Part shown: positions 15,508-23,181 of the stretch, piece after piece
Position numbering within the stretch: position 1 is the first letter of the stretch
How the letters are laid out: each line of letters begins with the position of its first letter
Source: JABDIY01 sp041576015
GTDB taxonomy: Bacteria; Actinomycetota; Acidimicrobiia; Acidimicrobiales; SZUA-35
Direction: 5' to 3'
DNA: 29,378 bases
Assembly: GCA_041576015.1 (NCBI GenBank)
Contig: JBFGLT010000019.1
Span: 1-29,378 of the forward strand
The notes under the pieces: model-generated
Told to the model about the DNA's origin: nothing
The model's database searches: none
Seen by the model: only the letters and a program-made list of their open reading frames with translations
Position numbers and translations under genes: made by a program

Positions 15508-15531
15508 CGGTGGGGGTGTCGCTCAGCGCTC

Positions 15532-16446
15532 TCAGCAACGCCATTCGGCGGCCCAGAATGCACCGAGACCTTCGGGGTCGGTCAGCGCGGCCGCCTCGTT
15601 GACACGGCTGCGCATGCGGAGGGCGGTCAGATCGGGTCGGGCGGCGCCGGCCCGCCAATACGCCTTGCCCTCCTCCACCAGCTGGTCGATGCCGAACACC
15701 CGGCAGAAGTCCGCCTGCGTCCAGGTCCGCCCTGCGGGCGGCAGCTGGTCGAGGGGCACGTCGGTCGTGATGTCCCAGCGGCCCGGGTCGGCCAGCGGGT
15801 CGTGCCGGCGTTCATGGCCCCGGTAGCAGCGCAACCACCCGCCCCTCCGGGCCAGCTGTTCGGTGGTGGTTGCGCCGTAGTCGAACATCAGGACCCGCAA
15901 AGGGTCTGCGTCGAGCACGGATCGCACGAGGGCGGCGGCCTGCTCGACCCACGGGTATTCCCCTTCCACGACCGGGCAGGTGCGATCGGCCAACGGTCGC
16001 CAGACGAGCTGACGGCCCGCGACATAGGCCTCGGAGACCTGCTGTCGGCCCCCACGGATCCAGCGGAAGGGCACGTTGTCCAGCACTTCGTTGGCGATCA
16101 CAACGCCCTGGCTGAGGTCGGCGGGCAGACGAGTGCCGGCCGCCCGATCGATGTCGTGCAGCCTCCACACCCCGGCGCAGGCGACCTGTGCCAGCGAGAG
16201 GGCTTTTGTCAGCCGGCCCGGTCCGGCTCCGAGATCGAACACGTCGAGGGGTTCGGGTCGCCCGGCATCGTTCCACACCTCATCGATCCAGCGGGCGACG
16301 AGCTCCCCGAACAGCGGGCCCACTTCGGGACTGGTGAGAAAGTCGCCGTGCCGCCGGCCGGCCGAGCCGCGCCCGGATGTGTAGAACCCGTCGGGCCCGT
16401 AGAGCGCGTCGCCCATGAACGTGTCGAAGCGGACCGGTCTGGTCAT
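15532..16446 (-). CDS. MidA/NDUFAF7-family SAM-dependent methyltransferase
   Basis: The 304-residue protein matches the MidA (COG1565, Methyltransf_28) family. The N-terminus has FDTFMGDALYGPDGFYTSG and GDFLTSPEVGPLFGELVARW. The SAM-binding loop is DLGAGPGRLTKAL at 71-83, and the family-specific NEVLDNVPFRWI is at 119-130. The mitochondrial relative NDUFAF7 dimethylates an Arg in NDUFS2, the NuoD homologue, during complex I assembly. The gene lies tail-to-tail with the nuo operon, which makes NuoD a natural substrate candidate; this is inference. It is somewhat shorter than many members. It is preceded 15 bases upstream on its strand by the Pro-rich membrane protein gene, probably co-transcribed, with CGGGGTC as a weak ribosome-binding site. 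Confidence 0.88.
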   Translation of the reverse strand: MTRPVRFDTFMGDALYGPDGFYTSGRGSAGRRHGDFLTSPEVGPLFGELVARWIDEVWNDAGRPEPLDVFDLGAGPGRLTKALSLAQVACAGVWRLHDIDRAAGTRLPADLSQGVVIANEVLDNVPFRWIRGGRQQVSEAYVAGRQLVWRPLADRTCPVVEGEYPWVEQAAALVRSVLDADPLRVLMFDYGATTTEQLARRGGWLRCYRGHERRHDPLADPGRWDITTDVPLDQLPPAGRTWTQADFCRVFGIDQLVEEGKAYWRAGAARPDLTALRMRSRVNEAAALTDPEGLGAFWAAEWRC

Positions 16447-16461
16447 CGTTGACCCCGGTGA

Positions 16462-17223
16462 TCAGCTGCCGATCTGCAATTCGTCGAAGGTGTAGCTGCA
16501 GACCCGCCAGCCGTCATCGGTGTCTCGCATCTCGGCGGTGAAGTCCTGGAGGTCGCCGTCGACGGTGACCGTCCCCCCGGTCCGGGTCGTCTCACCGGTG
16601 CCCGTGCCGGCGAGAAGGATCTGGTAGTCGGTCAGGCCGCCGAGGTCGGCTTCGATCTCCGCTGCGGTGAGTGCACAGTCAGGAGCCACCAGGGCCTCGG
16701 CTGCGGCGTAGTCGCCGGCGGCGACCTCGGCCAGGAACTCGTTGGTTCCGTCGATCGGACCGCGGATCAACAACCAGCCGACGACACCGCATCCGCCGAC
16801 CAGCAGGACCAGCAGGACGAACCCGAGCACCGCCCAGAAGAGGCATCCCCGGCCCTTCTTCTGTGGTGGTGCCACCGACGGGGGCATCCCGGCGGTCCAG
16901 TCGGGCGGGGGATACTGACCCGGCGGGGCCACCGCTCCGGGACCTGGGCCGTACGGTGGCGGCGGCGCCGGCTCGTAGCCGGGTGGTTCGCCCGGGGGGG
17001 TCGAGGCACCGGTCGGGGGTGCCGCCGGGGGGAACTGCGGAGGGATGCCGGTGGTGGGTGGTGGTGTCGACGACGGTGGAGGGAACGACGCCGGCGGTGG
17101 CACTCCTCCGGGTGGGGGAAACGGGGCCGGGCCTCCCTCCGATGAGGGCGAACCGAAACCCGGTTGGTCGGCGGACGATGGCGCTTCGGGGGTGTCGGAA
17201 GGGTCCCGGTGCTCGTCGGCCAT
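16462..17223 (-). CDS. Pro-rich single-pass membrane protein with small extracellular domain
   Basis: The 253-residue protein has three parts. Residues 1-120 are a disordered, very Pro/Gly-rich tail (many PPP runs). Residues 121-125 are a basic stop (QKKGR), followed by one membrane helix at about 127-153. Residues 157-253 form a compact domain whose pattern (NEFLAEVAAGDYAAAEALV, then a DGDLQDFTAEMRDTDDGWRVCSY strand pair) resembles the NTF2-like DUF4878 type found outside the membrane in actinobacteria. Two Cys in the outer domain could form a disulfide. The function is unknown. The start ATG at 17223 follows a TAACGT box by six bases and has no Shine-Dalgarno sequence, suggesting a leaderless message. 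Confidence 0.8.
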   Translation of the reverse strand: MADEHRDPSDTPEAPSSADQPGFGSPSSEGGPAPFPPPGGVPPPASFPPPSSTPPPTTGIPPQFPPAAPPTGASTPPGEPPGYEPAPPPPYGPGPGAVAPPGQYPPPDWTAGMPPSVAPPQKKGRGCLFWAVLGFVLLVLLVGGCGVVGWLLIRGPIDGTNEFLAEVAAGDYAAAEALVAPDCALTAAEIEADLGGLTDYQILLAGTGTGETTRTGGTVTVDGDLQDFTAEMRDTDDGWRVCSYTFDELQIGS

Positions 17224-17229
17224 GGCCCA

Positions 17230-17235
17230 ACGTTA
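17230..17235 (-). promoter_or_regulatory. -10-like box for the Pro-rich protein gene, inside the upstream stop codon
   Basis: On the minus strand TAACGT (17235-17230) ends six bases before the ATG at 17223. Its first three bases are the TAA stop of the thioesterase gene. There is no Shine-Dalgarno sequence. TGACCA about 19 bases upstream is a weak -35. Confidence 0.4.
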
Positions 17236-17973
17236 GTCGGCGACCTGCGGCGACTGGTCACTGCGACCGAGGCGGTCGCGCTTGGCCACCATCCGGGCGA
17301 GCTTCTCGAAGTCGACGGTGATGAACAGACCAGTGGCGGTGGCGCACAGCGTGTCACCGGCCCGCAGGGTCCCCTCGGTGCGGATCTTCCGACCCTCTAC
17401 GTTCACGAGCCGACCCTCGAGGTGCAGGGGGACATGCAAGGGGGCGGGCGCCCGGTACGAGACCTCGAGCTGGCCGGTCATGCCGGGATTGCCGCTGAGC
17501 ACCTGGGTGGCGCCGAGGAGTTCATCGAAGAGCGCAGCGGTGACGCCACCGTGGATGTGGCCGGGGGGACCCTCGTAGGCGGACCCGCAGATCACCGTTC
17601 CGGTCACGACGTCGTCCCGAGCCCCGAGAATCAGTGGTGGAGCGAGCGGGTTGGCCTTGCCGACCACTGGCGAGAAGTCATTGTGATCGGCGGTCTCGCC
17701 CGGCATCGACGGCGGCGGGCCGGTCGATGCCTCGCTCACCCCTTCATAGCGCCGCCCGTGAGGGAACCCCCTGAGCACCTCCACGATCGATTCGAGCTGG
17801 TCCAGCATCTGCTCGAGGTCGGAGTCCGAGGCCTGGGTGGAGACGAGCCGCTCGATCACCTCCCGGAGGACGTTCCCGACCCTCCACGTGAGCTGACGGC
17901 GGGGCGAACCGTCGCCCGACTGGAGCTCGAGAATGGCAGCCAGGAGTTCTGCCGGATCACGCATCGCCGTCAC
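17233..17973 (-). CDS. PaaI-type hotdog-fold thioesterase family protein
   Basis: The protein has 246 residues from a GTG at 17973 that overlaps the stop of the DUF3052 gene (GTGA); ATG 17964, three codons in, is the alternative. The N-terminal third is helical with no clear family. The C-terminal part, about 110-225, is a hotdog domain. It has the acyl-CoA thioesterase motif GPPGHIHGGVTAALFDELLG (HGG plus the acidic residue in FDE), then QLEVSYRAPAPLHVPLHLEGRL and a closing TATGLFITV strand. Such enzymes cleave acyl-CoA thioesters in the cytoplasm; the acyl substrate cannot be told. The frame continues upstream through the DUF3052 gene, but that is a shadow of the other frame. Confidence 0.85.
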   Translation of the reverse strand: MTAMRDPAELLAAILELQSGDGSPRRQLTWRVGNVLREVIERLVSTQASDSDLEQMLDQLESIVEVLRGFPHGRRYEGVSEASTGPPPSMPGETADHNDFSPVVGKANPLAPPLILGARDDVVTGTVICGSAYEGPPGHIHGGVTAALFDELLGATQVLSGNPGMTGQLEVSYRAPAPLHVPLHLEGRLVNVEGRKIRTEGTLRAGDTLCATATGLFITVDFEKLARMVAKRDRLGRSDQSPQVAD

Positions 17974-18380
17974 CGCTTCCGAAGCTCCTTGCGCCACACG
18001 ACCCTCAGTCCGGACCACACCTCGTCGATCGCGCAGACCTTGTTGTCGACCAGACCCATCGGCAGGGCGATCTCCCTGACGGTGTCCTCGGTGATGTCGG
18101 TGGGCACCTTCGACGCCCTCTTGGGCCAGGCCGCCCAGATCGACCCGTCCGGAAAGATCGCACCAGCCGCCGAATCGATGGCTTCCTGGAGATCCGTCCG
18201 GTCGGTCGCAAAGGCGACGACCACGTCCGGATTGTCCACCAGCCCGTCGTGGAAGGTCACGCGGTCGGGTAGGCCGTCGAGCTTGTCGACAAAACCCGGT
18301 GGCGCCTCGACGGTGACGACCCGATGTCCCTTCTTGATTCCCAACTTCTTGGCGAGCGGCGTGCCCGAGTAGCCGGCCAT
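17970..18380 (-). CDS. DUF3052 family protein
   Basis: The protein has 136 residues (MAGYSGTPLAKKLGIKKGHR at the N-terminus). The sequence pattern (GTPLAKKLGIK, VVTVEAPPGF, FATDRTDLQEAI, DGSIWAAWPKRASKVPTDITED, VDNKVCAIDEVWSGLRVVWRK) is that of DUF3052, a small cytoplasmic family common in actinobacteria with no established function. ATG 18380 is preferred over the GTG at 18383 because a TACGCT box ends exactly six bases before it, as in the other probably leaderless genes here. It is followed by the overlapping thioesterase gene and is divergent from the TetR gene. Confidence 0.85.
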   Translation of the reverse strand: MAGYSGTPLAKKLGIKKGHRVVTVEAPPGFVDKLDGLPDRVTFHDGLVDNPDVVVAFATDRTDLQEAIDSAAGAIFPDGSIWAAWPKRASKVPTDITEDTVREIALPMGLVDNKVCAIDEVWSGLRVVWRKELRKR

Positions 18381-18386
18381 CACCCA

Positions 18387-18392
18387 AGCGTA
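18387..18392 (-). promoter_or_regulatory. -10-like box for the DUF3052-thioesterase unit
   Basis: TACGCT on the minus strand (18392-18387) ends six bases before the ATG at 18380, with no Shine-Dalgarno sequence. The same hexamer precedes the AIM24-family gene at 20256. The rest of 18393-18586 shows no gene or clear signal to me. Confidence 0.45.
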
Positions 18393-18586
18393 GAACCGCC
18401 AGGGACGATGAGGCGCAAGGTCAGCCTACGACGGCCGTGGCCGGGTGTCGCCCGGCAGCGGATCACTCGCTTCGGTTTCCACCGTGCCCCGCTCGAGTCT
18501 CCTCTCCGTGAAACGGCGTGGCGACCAGGTTCCACAAGATGCGGCTGGCATCGAGCGCAGCATGTCCGGTCGGCCAACCGCCGAGG

Positions 18587-18618
18587 GTTTGTATGACGTA
18601 CAAACAGTGGAGTAGACT
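18587..18618 (+). promoter_or_regulatory. TetR operator over its own promoter
   Basis: GTTTGTAtgacgTACAAAC (18587-18605) is a perfect 7-5-7 inverted repeat. Inside it TTGTAT (18589-18594) can serve as a poor -35, 18 bases before TAGACT (18613-18618), which ends six bases before the GTG at 18625. Bound regulator would block the promoter, so autorepression is the simple reading. Confidence 0.7.
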
Positions 18619-18624
18619 GCCACG

Positions 18625-19239
18625 GTGACGGTGACGACGGTGCGCTCGACGCGCGGCACGCGAGCCGAGGGGGCGGCCACCCGCCGCCGCGTGCTCGATC
18701 ACGCCGTCCCGCTGTTCGTCGACTGCGGCCTCGGGGGTGTCTCGGTCAAGCAGCTGGCCGATGCCGCCGGCGTGTTCCCGTCCCAGATCACCTACTACTT
18801 CGGGTCCAAGGACGCGCTCTTCGTCGAAGCAGCCTGTCGGGAAGTGCTCCACATCGCCGCCGCCGTCGAGCAGGCCGGCTCGGAGGCCCGGACCCCGTCG
18901 GGATATGTCACCGCCATCGTCACGACCGCCCTGCGCGCGCCATCGTTGCTGCTCTTCGCCGAAGCCATGTCGGTTGCCCGATTCGTTCCCGAACTGCAAC
19001 GGCAGATCGATCGCACTCTCAGGCGCCTCCATGACGAGGGGGCTCGAGCGGTCGCTGCCGTGTGTGCCCGCCACCGATGGGTGCTCCGGGCGGCCCCCGA
19101 CACCGAGGCGCGGGCCTTCTGGGCCACCGTTACCGGCGTCGCTCTCGAGCAAGCCGCATCGCCCACCGGTGCGGATCCGGCCACCGCCGAGGCGGTGATC
19201 TCGCTGTTCTTCAACCTCCACCCCGAGACCCAACGATGA
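18625..19239 (+). CDS. TetR-family transcriptional regulator
   Basis: The 204-residue protein has an N-terminal TetR helix-turn-helix (about 17-63): ATRRRVLDHAVPLFVDCGLG, GVSVKQLADAAGVFPSQITYYF and GSKDALFVEA. The C-terminal ligand domain (65-200) is all helical and diverse, as usual. TetR proteins are normally repressors released by a small ligand. The GTG at 18625 follows a TAGACT box by six bases, suggesting a leaderless message, and a perfect palindrome overlaps the promoter. The stop overlaps the ATG of the desaturase gene (ATGA). The operon and operator suggest it senses a lipid-related ligand such as an acyl-CoA; that is inference by analogy with desaturase-linked TetR regulators such as DesT. 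Confidence 0.92.
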   Translation: MTVTTVRSTRGTRAEGAATRRRVLDHAVPLFVDCGLGGVSVKQLADAAGVFPSQITYYFGSKDALFVEAACREVLHIAAAVEQAGSEARTPSGYVTAIVTTALRAPSLLLFAEAMSVARFVPELQRQIDRTLRRLHDEGARAVAAVCARHRWVLRAAPDTEARAFWATVTGVALEQAASPTGADPATAEAVISLFFNLHPETQR

Positions 19240-20192
19240 CCTCGACCCAACCGATCCGTCCAAGCCTGGCGCCAGAACCAGAGCTTCTTCACGACGTCCT
19301 ACCCACCGATCGTCTCTTCGGTTCGGGCAAACCCAAGCCGGGGACATCACCGGGCTTGCGCGACATCTCCAATGCCCGCAATGCCCTCGCCGTCGTTTCC
19401 ACCTATGTACAGATCGCCGGCGGTTGGTACACGGCCGCCTGGATCGGGCACCCGCTGGCGTGGGTGGCGCTCGTGGTCTGGAGCGCGCGCGGCATTTCGA
19501 TGCTCAACCTTTTGAACCATGAGGCGGTCCATGCCCTGTTGTTCTCCAACCGGCGGGTGAACGACAACATTGCCCGGTATCTCATCGCCCCGGTGGCGCT
19601 CACCGATTTCGACGCCTACCGGCGGGCCCACCTCGCCCACCACAAGGTCGAACTCGGTCCCGACGAGCCGGACGTGTCGATGTATGCGCCCTATCCGAGC
19701 GGACCCGACCGGCTCCGCCGGCGGCTGGCTCGCGACCTGGTGGGGATCTCGGGCGCCAAGCTCCTCTCCGGGCTGAGCAAGGCGTCGTGGACCATCCGCC
19801 GCCGGGTCGTCCTGGCCCAGCTGGCAACCGCCGCCGTGGCCTTTGTCGCGACCGGCGTCTGGTGGGCGTGGTTGGTGGCCTGGTTCGTCCCGTGGATGAC
19901 CATCTGGCAGGTGACCAACCGACTTCGGGCGATCGCCGAGCACGGAGGTATGAAGATGGGGGTCGACCGTCGCGTCACCACCCATGTGGTTCAACCCGGC
20001 CCGCTCGCCTCGTTCCTTCTCGCTCCCTACCAGGCCGGCTACCACCTGGCCCATCACGTCGACACGAGCGTTCCCTGGAACAAGCTGAAGTACCTCCATC
20101 GAGAGCTCGTGCGGGCCGGCTGGATCACGCCCGAGCTCACCCACCCGAACTACCGAAGCCTCTGGCGCTACCTCGCCACCGGCACCCGCTGA
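19236..20192 (+). CDS. Membrane fatty acid desaturase family protein
   Basis: The 318-residue protein belongs to the membrane di-iron desaturase/hydroxylase family. The His boxes are HEAVH (95-99), HLAHH (132-136) and HLAHH (270-274), with an extra His236 in AEHGG. Membrane segments lie at about 52-90 and 192-226. These enzymes use O2 and a redox partner to introduce double bonds or hydroxyls into acyl chains or related lipids at the cytoplasmic face. The substrate is not evident, and carotenoid-type hydroxylation is possible. The start ATG 19236 overlaps the TetR stop, so it is translationally coupled and most likely TetR-controlled. Confidence 0.88.
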   Translation: MTSTQPIRPSLAPEPELLHDVLPTDRLFGSGKPKPGTSPGLRDISNARNALAVVSTYVQIAGGWYTAAWIGHPLAWVALVVWSARGISMLNLLNHEAVHALLFSNRRVNDNIARYLIAPVALTDFDAYRRAHLAHHKVELGPDEPDVSMYAPYPSGPDRLRRRLARDLVGISGAKLLSGLSKASWTIRRRVVLAQLATAAVAFVATGVWWAWLVAWFVPWMTIWQVTNRLRAIAEHGGMKMGVDRRVTTHVVQPGPLASFLLAPYQAGYHLAHHVDTSVPWNKLKYLHRELVRAGWITPELTHPNYRSLWRYLATGTR

Positions 20193-20255
20193 CCTCGACC
20201 AACCCACTGGCTGCCAAGCGTGCGGGATGGGCGCCGTTGGCCGGCGGAGCGGTTC

Positions 20256-20261
20256 TACGCT
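20256..20261 (+). promoter_or_regulatory. -10-like box for the AIM24-family gene
   Basis: TACGCT (20256-20261) ends seven bases before ATG 20269, with no Shine-Dalgarno sequence between. No good -35 is seen. Confidence 0.4.
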
Positions 20262-20268
20262 GAGCGGT

Positions 20269-20952
20269 ATGGAAATCCAGCTTCGCCACCAGCCCGGTTT
20301 CGGGGTCGCCCGTGTCCTCCTCGCCGGAGGGGAGTCGATCCGGGCCGAAGCGGGGGCCATGATGGCGATGGCCGCCGACACCGACCTGGACGCCAAGATG
20401 GAGGGCGGGCTGGTCAAGGGGCTCAAACGCAGCGTCCTGGGCGGTGAGTCGCTGTTCATCACCCGTGCGACCGCAGGACCCCAGGGCGGGTGGATCGATC
20501 TGGCGCCGAGCCTGCCCGGCGATGTCACGATCGTCCAGGTGACGTCGTCGACCCCGCTGCTCATCCAGAAGGGATCGTTCCTCGCCGCTGAACAGGGTGT
20601 GGACATCGACACCAAGTGGGGCGGCCTCAAGACCTTCGTGGGCGGCGAAGGGGGATTCCTGCTTCGGGCCTCCGGGGACGGCCGTGTGGTCCTGGCCTGC
20701 TACGGCGCACTCGACCGCTTCGCCCTGCAACCCGGCCAGCAGGTGATCGTCGACACCAATCACATGGTGGCGTTCAGCGAGAGCGTCAGCATGGAGCTCA
20801 GCCGGGCCAGCCAGTCCCTCGTTCGGTCGGCCAAGTCGGGGGAGGGACTCGTCTTCCGCTTCACCGGTCCCGGGGAACTGATGATGCAGTCGCGCAACCC
20901 GGACGAGATCGTGCAGTACATGTACAAGAACTGGCCGGGAGCGCGCTCGTGA
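20269..20952 (+). CDS. TIGR00266 / AIM24 family protein
   Basis: The 227-residue protein matches the AIM24 (TIGR00266) family, a beta-rich fold of unknown molecular function. Features seen are MEIQLRHQPGFGVARVLL, the AEAGAMMAM motif, LKRSVLGGESLFIT, the GGLKTFVGGEGGFLLRASGDG block and the closing GPGELMMQSRNPDEIVQYM. The mitochondrial namesake affects inner-membrane organisation, but bacterial roles are not established. The frame opens at 20227, but the sequence before 20269 does not fit the family. ATG 20269 is seven bases after a TACGCT -10-like box. Confidence 0.88.
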   Translation: MEIQLRHQPGFGVARVLLAGGESIRAEAGAMMAMAADTDLDAKMEGGLVKGLKRSVLGGESLFITRATAGPQGGWIDLAPSLPGDVTIVQVTSSTPLLIQKGSFLAAEQGVDIDTKWGGLKTFVGGEGGFLLRASGDGRVVLACYGALDRFALQPGQQVIVDTNHMVAFSESVSMELSRASQSLVRSAKSGEGLVFRFTGPGELMMQSRNPDEIVQYMYKNWPGARS

Positions 20953-21036
20953 TCGCCGTCGTTCGACCGGACGGCTGAGCCGAAATCGGCCGAAAGACCG
21001 ATCCACCACCGCCCGGAGGATGCCACCCTCGGCCCC

Positions 21037-22077
21037 ATGAATGGTGGACTGAAACGACGGATCCTGGCGGCGGCGGCCATCGCCGGGGCCGCTCTGCTCA
21101 TCGCCGCGTCCCTCAGCATCTCGCTCCAACCGGTCGGGCTGATCGCCGTGCTCTTTGCGCTCGTGGTGCCCTTCGAGAAGCTGATGCCACGACACCGGGG
21201 CCAGCGATTGCGACGGCCGCAGATCGGTACCGACATCGCCCACGGCCTCATCGCCCCACTGTTGACCCCGGTCACTCTCGTGGTGGCCGCCGCCATCGGC
21301 CTGGCCAGCCTCGCCTGGCTCCCGGGTCTGGCGCTCCGGCCGCTGGTGGCCGCCCTTCCTCCGACCGTGCAGTTGGTCGCCGGTGTCGCCCTGTTCGATT
21401 TCGTCATCTACTGGACCCACCGGTTCAGCCATGAGATTCCGTTCCTGTGGCGATTCCACGCCATCCACCACAGCACCGAGACCCTCGACTGGGTGTCGGG
21501 CTTGCGCAGTCACCCGTTCGACGGGCTGATCCTGGCCCCCGCGTTCGTGTTGTTGCTCGCCGCCGGCTTCGATCCCGAGTACGCGGGAGTCGTCACCGTG
21601 GTGCAAATCCTCACCGGGATCTTCCTCCATGCCAACGTGCGCTGGCGCCTGGCCCCCCTCCACAAGATCATCATCACCCCGGAGTTCCACCACTGGCACC
21701 ACACGAACGAACCGGTGGCCATCCACTCGAACTACTCGGTCTTCCTCCCCCTCTGGGACCTCGTGTTCGGGACCTACTTCATGCCGTCGAACCGCCGGCC
21801 CGAGACGTACGGGGTCGACGAGTACATCCCTCGCGGGGTCGTCGGCCAGCTCCTCTGGCCGCTGCGCGGTCTCGGGAATCCGATTCGACATCTGTGGCAA
21901 CTGTTCCGGCACCCCGTCCGGTCGGTGCGGTTTCTCGGCCGTCAGGTCGGCGCCCTGCTCGGCCAGATGCGGCGATCGGCCATCCGTCCCACGGGCAACA
22001 TCACCGGCGTCGTGCCCCGACCACCGACCCGCCCGGTGGCGACCCCCGAGCCAACCCTCGGATCACCAGTCGGCTGA
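21037..22077 (+). CDS. Sterol desaturase / fatty acid hydroxylase family protein
   Basis: The 346-residue integral membrane protein has helices at about 10-30, 33-48, 75-98, 112-127 and 163-195. The di-iron His motifs are HRFSH (128-132), HAIHH (141-145), His198 in HAN and HHWHH (218-222), the ERG3/fatty acid hydroxylase superfamily pattern. Members hydroxylate or desaturate lipids using O2. The substrate is unknown (sterols, hopanoids, carotenoids and fatty acids are all possible). The C-terminal 60 residues are basic and Pro-rich. I see no ribosome-binding site close to ATG 21037. The 3' end overlaps the convergent lipoprotein gene by 15 bases. Confidence 0.88.
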   Translation: MNGGLKRRILAAAAIAGAALLIAASLSISLQPVGLIAVLFALVVPFEKLMPRHRGQRLRRPQIGTDIAHGLIAPLLTPVTLVVAAAIGLASLAWLPGLALRPLVAALPPTVQLVAGVALFDFVIYWTHRFSHEIPFLWRFHAIHHSTETLDWVSGLRSHPFDGLILAPAFVLLLAAGFDPEYAGVVTVVQILTGIFLHANVRWRLAPLHKIIITPEFHHWHHTNEPVAIHSNYSVFLPLWDLVFGTYFMPSNRRPETYGVDEYIPRGVVGQLLWPLRGLGNPIRHLWQLFRHPVRSVRFLGRQVGALLGQMRRSAIRPTGNITGVVPRPPTRPVATPEPTLGSPVG

Positions 22078-23178
22078 GATGAACCCGTCGGCCAGTTCAC
22101 CGGAGCGGCCGGCACCCTGCCAGCGGATCTCACCAGCGGTCGTCACATACAGCAGGTAGGTGCCGGTGTTGTCGTAGCTGAGACCGTAGGACTCGGCTCC
22201 GAGGTCGAACTCGGTCAGCCGGTCGCCGGTATCGGGGTCCATCACGACGACCCGGTTTCCCTCGGCGGCGTAGCCCTGGCCGGTGCCGAGCAGCACGACC
22301 AGCCGGCCATCGGCCCTGACCTCCAGATCAGCGACACCCTCGGGGACCTCGTGACGGATCGAGGAGATGACCCGGTTCGCTTCGTCGAGCTCGATGACCT
22401 CGACCCATCCCAGTTCGGTGCCACCCTCGAAGTCCCACGGGTGGGCCACGGCGACACCACGGCGATCACGAAGCCACGCCGGGTGCCGGCCGGTTCCATC
22501 GAACGCCTCGAGAAGGTCGACGTACTCGCTTGGGTCAGCGGCGTCCTGTACCCGGACGTAGTAGCCGGTGAGCAAGTAGAACGATCCATCGGGACTCACC
22601 GATGCGTCCCATCCGAACCCGCTGCTGTCACCGGCGGTCGGATACCGGTAGCCCTCGCCGGCCTCGAGAAAGGTGAGGTCACCGGCGGCCGGTTCACAGC
22701 AGGTGGAGATGATCGTGTGCCCACTCGCCGGGTCCCACCACGCATCGACGACGACATTCCCCTCCAGGGCGCTGCCCGAGCCCTCGTTGCCCGTCGACCC
22801 GATCTCTCGAACGATCGACCCGGTGACCGTGTCGACCTCGACCGCCGTCGTCGACTCGGCGGTGACGGCGAGGAAGGTCGCCGGACGACCGTCGTCGAGT
22901 GTCGGCCCCTCGGCGGGAATCATCGGGCCAGGGTTCTCGATGTTCGCGCTGGTGCTGGTCGATCGCCGCTCGGTCGTCGTAGTCGTCGCCGTGGTGGTCG
23001 TGGTCGACGGCCGGGTCGTCGTGCTGGTCGATGGCGCCGAGGTCGCCGTCGTCGTCGAGGTCGTCACCTGCGCCACGGTGGTCGTCGAGGCCGACTGTGC
23101 ATCGGGATCGTCGGATCCGCCACACGCGGCGAGCATCAAAGCGAGGGAGACCGCACCGACGGCCCGAGGATCGGACAT
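22063..23178 (-). CDS. Thr-rich lipoprotein with beta-propeller-like domain
   Basis: The 371-residue protein has a lipoprotein signal peptide ending in the lipobox LAAC (Cys19), so it should be anchored on the outer face of the membrane. Residues about 29-80 are a Thr/Ser-rich spacer (low complexity, possibly glycosylated). The remainder alternates strand-turn patterns such as DGRPATFLAVTAES, GSFYLLTGYYVRVQD, DGRLVVLLGTGQGY and NRVVVMDPDTGDRLTEFDL, resembling WD40/PQQ-like propeller repeats. No catalytic motif is seen and the role is unknown. ATG 23178 follows GAAGG at 7 bases and comes 3 bases after the stop of the DHFR-like gene, so the two are co-transcribed. Confidence 0.82.
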   Translation of the reverse strand: MSDPRAVGAVSLALMLAACGGSDDPDAQSASTTTVAQVTTSTTTATSAPSTSTTTRPSTTTTTATTTTTERRSTSTSANIENPGPMIPAEGPTLDDGRPATFLAVTAESTTAVEVDTVTGSIVREIGSTGNEGSGSALEGNVVVDAWWDPASGHTIISTCCEPAAGDLTFLEAGEGYRYPTAGDSSGFGWDASVSPDGSFYLLTGYYVRVQDAADPSEYVDLLEAFDGTGRHPAWLRDRRGVAVAHPWDFEGGTELGWVEVIELDEANRVISSIRHEVPEGVADLEVRADGRLVVLLGTGQGYAAEGNRVVVMDPDTGDRLTEFDLGAESYGLSYDNTGTYLLYVTTAGEIRWQGAGRSGELADGFISADW

Positions 23179-23181
23179 GCC

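Noticed and set aside
15508..15531. Terminator between nuoN and midA
   Set aside because: The 24-base gap has no stable stem or T-tract; only a short GCTCAGCGCT-type partial symmetry is visible.
20137..21912. 591-residue minus-strand frame opposite the AIM24 and hydroxylase genes
   Set aside because: Both plus-strand genes beneath it have clear family motifs; the long frame is a product of high GC.
22930..23100. Thr/Ser-coding GTC/GGT-rich tract as a DNA repeat array
   Set aside because: The repetition follows from the Thr/Ser-rich lipoprotein spacer; unit lengths are irregular, so it is not a CRISPR or tandem-repeat locus.
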